A program made the position numbers and the translations under genes. The notes beneath the pieces were generated by a model that saw nothing but the letters and a program-made list of their open reading frames with translations, did not search any database and was not told the DNA's origin. Below are positions 6,019-7,775 of a stretch of 7,775 nt of DNA, in pieces. Location: contig JALHHV010000073.1 of assembly GCA_022837365.1 (NCBI GenBank), positions 667-8,441 of the forward strand, written 5' to 3'. The first letter of the stretch is position 1, and every line of letters begins with the position of its first letter. The DNA comes from Desulfovibrio sp. (GTDB lineage Bacteria > Desulfobacterota > Desulfovibrionia > Desulfovibrionales > Desulfovibrionaceae).

Positions 6019-7775
6019 ATGCGTTTGCGCCCCCTGCTGATCATCCTGTGCATCGTGCTGCTTGCCGCCGCCGGCGGCTATGCGGCGTTGCGCAGGCTGG
6101 TGGATTCGGAGGCGGCGGCGCGCCAGCTGGGCGAGACGCTCACCGGATTTACCGGGCACCCCAGCCGGGTGCAGGGCGGGGTGCGGGTGGTCTTCGACCC
6201 CGACCCCACGGTGGTGGCCCGCGACGTGGTCATGGAGCAGGCCACCACCTTCGCCGGGCAGGAACCGCTGCTGCGGGTGGGCGAGGCGCGGTTCAACCTG
6301 CGTCTGGCGCCCCTGTTTTCCGGGCGGGTGGAGGTGCGCGGGGTGGAGGTGGACCGGCCGCGCCTGGTGCTGCTGACCGACGGCGAGGGGCGCAATGGCT
6401 GGGATGGCCTGCTGGGCCGCCTGACCGCTGACGGGGCGGCCGCGCCGGACGCTTCCCAAGAGGAGGATGATTCCCCCGCCGATGCCGTACCGCCGCCCGC
6501 TCCCGCGCCCGCAGAAAACGGGCCGCGCATCGAATCTCCGTCCCCTCCGGCCTCCACTCCCTGGTTTTCTCCGCAGGTGGTGCTGACGGGCACCGCGTCG
6601 CTGCGTATCGACGATGCCGACCTGGAATGGCGCAACACCGGCACGGGCGCCCAGGCGCGCGCGCGTGGCGTGGATGCCGCCCTGGTGGCCAGGAACGGCC
6701 GTCTGGCGGAGGCGTCGCTGCGCCACGGCAGCCTGGAATGGGTTGCCGCGCCGCAGGCGCGCCCCGCCGTGCTGCGCGACCTGGACGTGTCGTTCACCAC
6801 CCCTGGGGGCGGCTGGAAGGCGCTGCGCGACCTGGCCCGTGCCGACGCCACGGGCCGGAAAGTCCCGCAGGGCAGGGCGGGCGTGCTGCGCATGTCCTGC
6901 GCCTATGACGTGGCGCCGGGCGTCAACGGCACCCTGGGGCTGGAGGCGGCCGTCGCCCACGCCGGTCCCGGAGAACAGACTGCCGGGCCGGTTGGCGGCG
7001 CGCGCGACATCCTGTGGAGCCTGCTGCCCGGCGAGGCCCACGGTACGGCGCGGGCGCGCGGCCACGTGCCGCTGGGCGGGCAGCCCGTGCCCTTCGAGCT
7101 TTCGGTGCCGTTCGACGTGGAGCGGGGCGCGGACCCGCGCATCACCGGCGCGCGCCTGCAACTGGAGCAGGACGCCGTGGAGGTGACCGCCAGCTTGGGC
7201 GGACTCGGCAGCGGCGTTGCGACGGCGCGGGGCACGGCCGAGGTGCGGCGGCTCAGCCTGCCGCGCTGGTTCGGCTTCGCGCGCGACCTGCCCGTGGGCT
7301 TGCAGCACGCGCTGGACGCCCTTTCCGGGCATCTGGAATTTTCCCTTGACCGGCACGGGCTCCGCGTGCCCGTGCTGCGGGCCGAGGTGTTGGGCATGCC
7401 CCTGCACGGCTCGGGCGGAGTGGCCGACTTCGCCGCGCCGGTCATCGCCATCGACGTGGCCGGGGCGGACATCGACGTGAACAGGGTGATGCCCGAACTG
7501 GCCGGGGCCGACCCGCGTCCGCTGGTCCATTCCGGCCCGCCCGCCGTCGAAGCGGATGCCGGGGCTGCGGGCGAACCCCACGCCGCCGCCAAGCCCCCCC
7601 CGAAGGGGACCGCCACTCCGGCGGACGAGTTGCCCGACGTGGGCTACGACATCCGCGTGCGCGCGGAAAAGGCGCACGGCTGGAAGTTCGACGCGGGCGG
7701 GCTGGCCTTCCGCTGCTCGCCCTCGCGCGAGGGCACGCTGCTGGAATTCACCGCCGCCTCGTTCTACGGCGGCAC
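6019..7775 (+). CDS. AsmA-family envelope protein (partial, C-terminus outside window)
   Basis: An open frame of 585 codons from ATG 6019 with no stop before the edge. It begins with a short basic end and one hydrophobic segment (about residues 5-24), an inner-membrane anchor with the rest in the periplasm. Residues about 85-131 (LRVGEARFNLRLAPLFSGRV onward, ending with the D-G-x-G-R-N-G-W pattern) are the typical AsmA N-terminal signature. A second AsmA-like stretch begins near the edge (about 544-585, ending in ASFYGG). Two low-complexity Ala/Pro/acidic linkers (about 134-187 and 505-538) separate beta-rich regions. AsmA/TamB-type proteins are large periplasmic beta-rich bridges linked to outer-membrane assembly and phospholipid movement; the role of this one is unknown. 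The start has only a weak GGA (6010-6012) ribosome site, but no earlier in-frame ATG was found. It lies 120 bp after the GGDEF-EAL gene, same strand, and may share its transcript. Confidence 0.85.
   Translation, partial: MRLRPLLIILCIVLLAAAGGYAALRRLVDSEAAARQLGETLTGFTGHPSRVQGGVRVVFDPDPTVVARDVVMEQATTFAGQEPLLRVGEARFNLRLAPLFSGRVEVRGVEVDRPRLVLLTDGEGRNGWDGLLGRLTADGAAAPDASQEEDDSPADAVPPPAPAPAENGPRIESPSPPASTPWFSPQVVLTGTASLRIDDADLEWRNTGTGAQARARGVDAALVARNGRLAEASLRHGSLEWVAAPQARPAVLRDLDVSFTTPGGGWKALRDLARADATGRKVPQGRAGVLRMSCAYDVAPGVNGTLGLEAAVAHAGPGEQTAGPVGGARDILWSLLPGEAHGTARARGHVPLGGQPVPFELSVPFDVERGADPRITGARLQLEQDAVEVTASLGGLGSGVATARGTAEVRRLSLPRWFGFARDLPVGLQHALDALSGHLEFSLDRHGLRVPVLRAEVLGMPLHGSGGVADFAAPVIAIDVAGADIDVNRVMPELAGADPRPLVHSGPPAVEADAGAAGEPHAAAKPPPKGTATPADELPDVGYDIRVRAEKAHGWKFDAGGLAFRCSPSREGTLLEFTAASFYGG

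Noticed and set aside
5955..6431. A 158-codon plus-strand frame starting in the spacer before the AsmA gene
   Set aside because: It overlaps the start of the AsmA-like gene in another frame and is Arg/Gly/Ala-rich nonsense with no good ribosome site.
5995..7677. A 560-codon minus-strand frame opposite the AsmA-like gene
   Set aside because: It lacks domain signatures. The plus strand reads as AsmA with a proper membrane anchor and stays open to the edge.

Overview
The window is high-GC bacterial DNA (about two thirds G+C or more by eye) with dense coding and short gaps. The protein sequences and the mix of genes suggest a sulfate-reducing deltaproteobacterium of the Desulfovibrio / Nitratidesulfovibrio type. 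This is inferred from protein style and GC content, because no rRNA or other marker gene is present.

Layout. Positions 1-96 hold the last 31 codons of a thiamine-synthesis gene (thiC), reading rightward. It is followed by a GC-rich hairpin and a strong intrinsic terminator (165-202). A D-2-hydroxyacid dehydrogenase gene of the glycerate/hydroxypyruvate type reads leftward from 1178 to 210, convergent with thiC. A 149-bp divergent spacer (1179-1327) carries a plausible leftward sigma70 promoter and a 10-bp palindrome. A rightward pair follows: a periplasmic binding protein of the branched-chain amino acid ABC type (1328-2728), overlapping by ATGA a 1057-residue membrane sensor with a periplasmic domain, HAMP, two PAS domains, GGDEF and EAL (2725-5898). 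After 120 bp without a recognisable gene or terminator, an AsmA-family envelope protein starts at 6019 and runs off the right edge.

How the genes work together. The central pair is the main feature. A solute-binding protein with no permease or ATPase gene beside it is translationally coupled to a transmembrane cyclic-di-GMP enzyme. The likely reading is ligand sensing in the periplasm, passed to the sensor's outer domain and then to c-di-GMP synthesis or breakdown. This resembles in principle the NspS-MbaA pair of Vibrio cholerae, but with a different binding-protein family. The AsmA-like protein may be an envelope partner or simply a neighbour. The thiC and dehydrogenase genes look like housekeeping genes unrelated to the signalling pair.

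No RNA genes, insertion sequences, CRISPR arrays or phage genes were seen.
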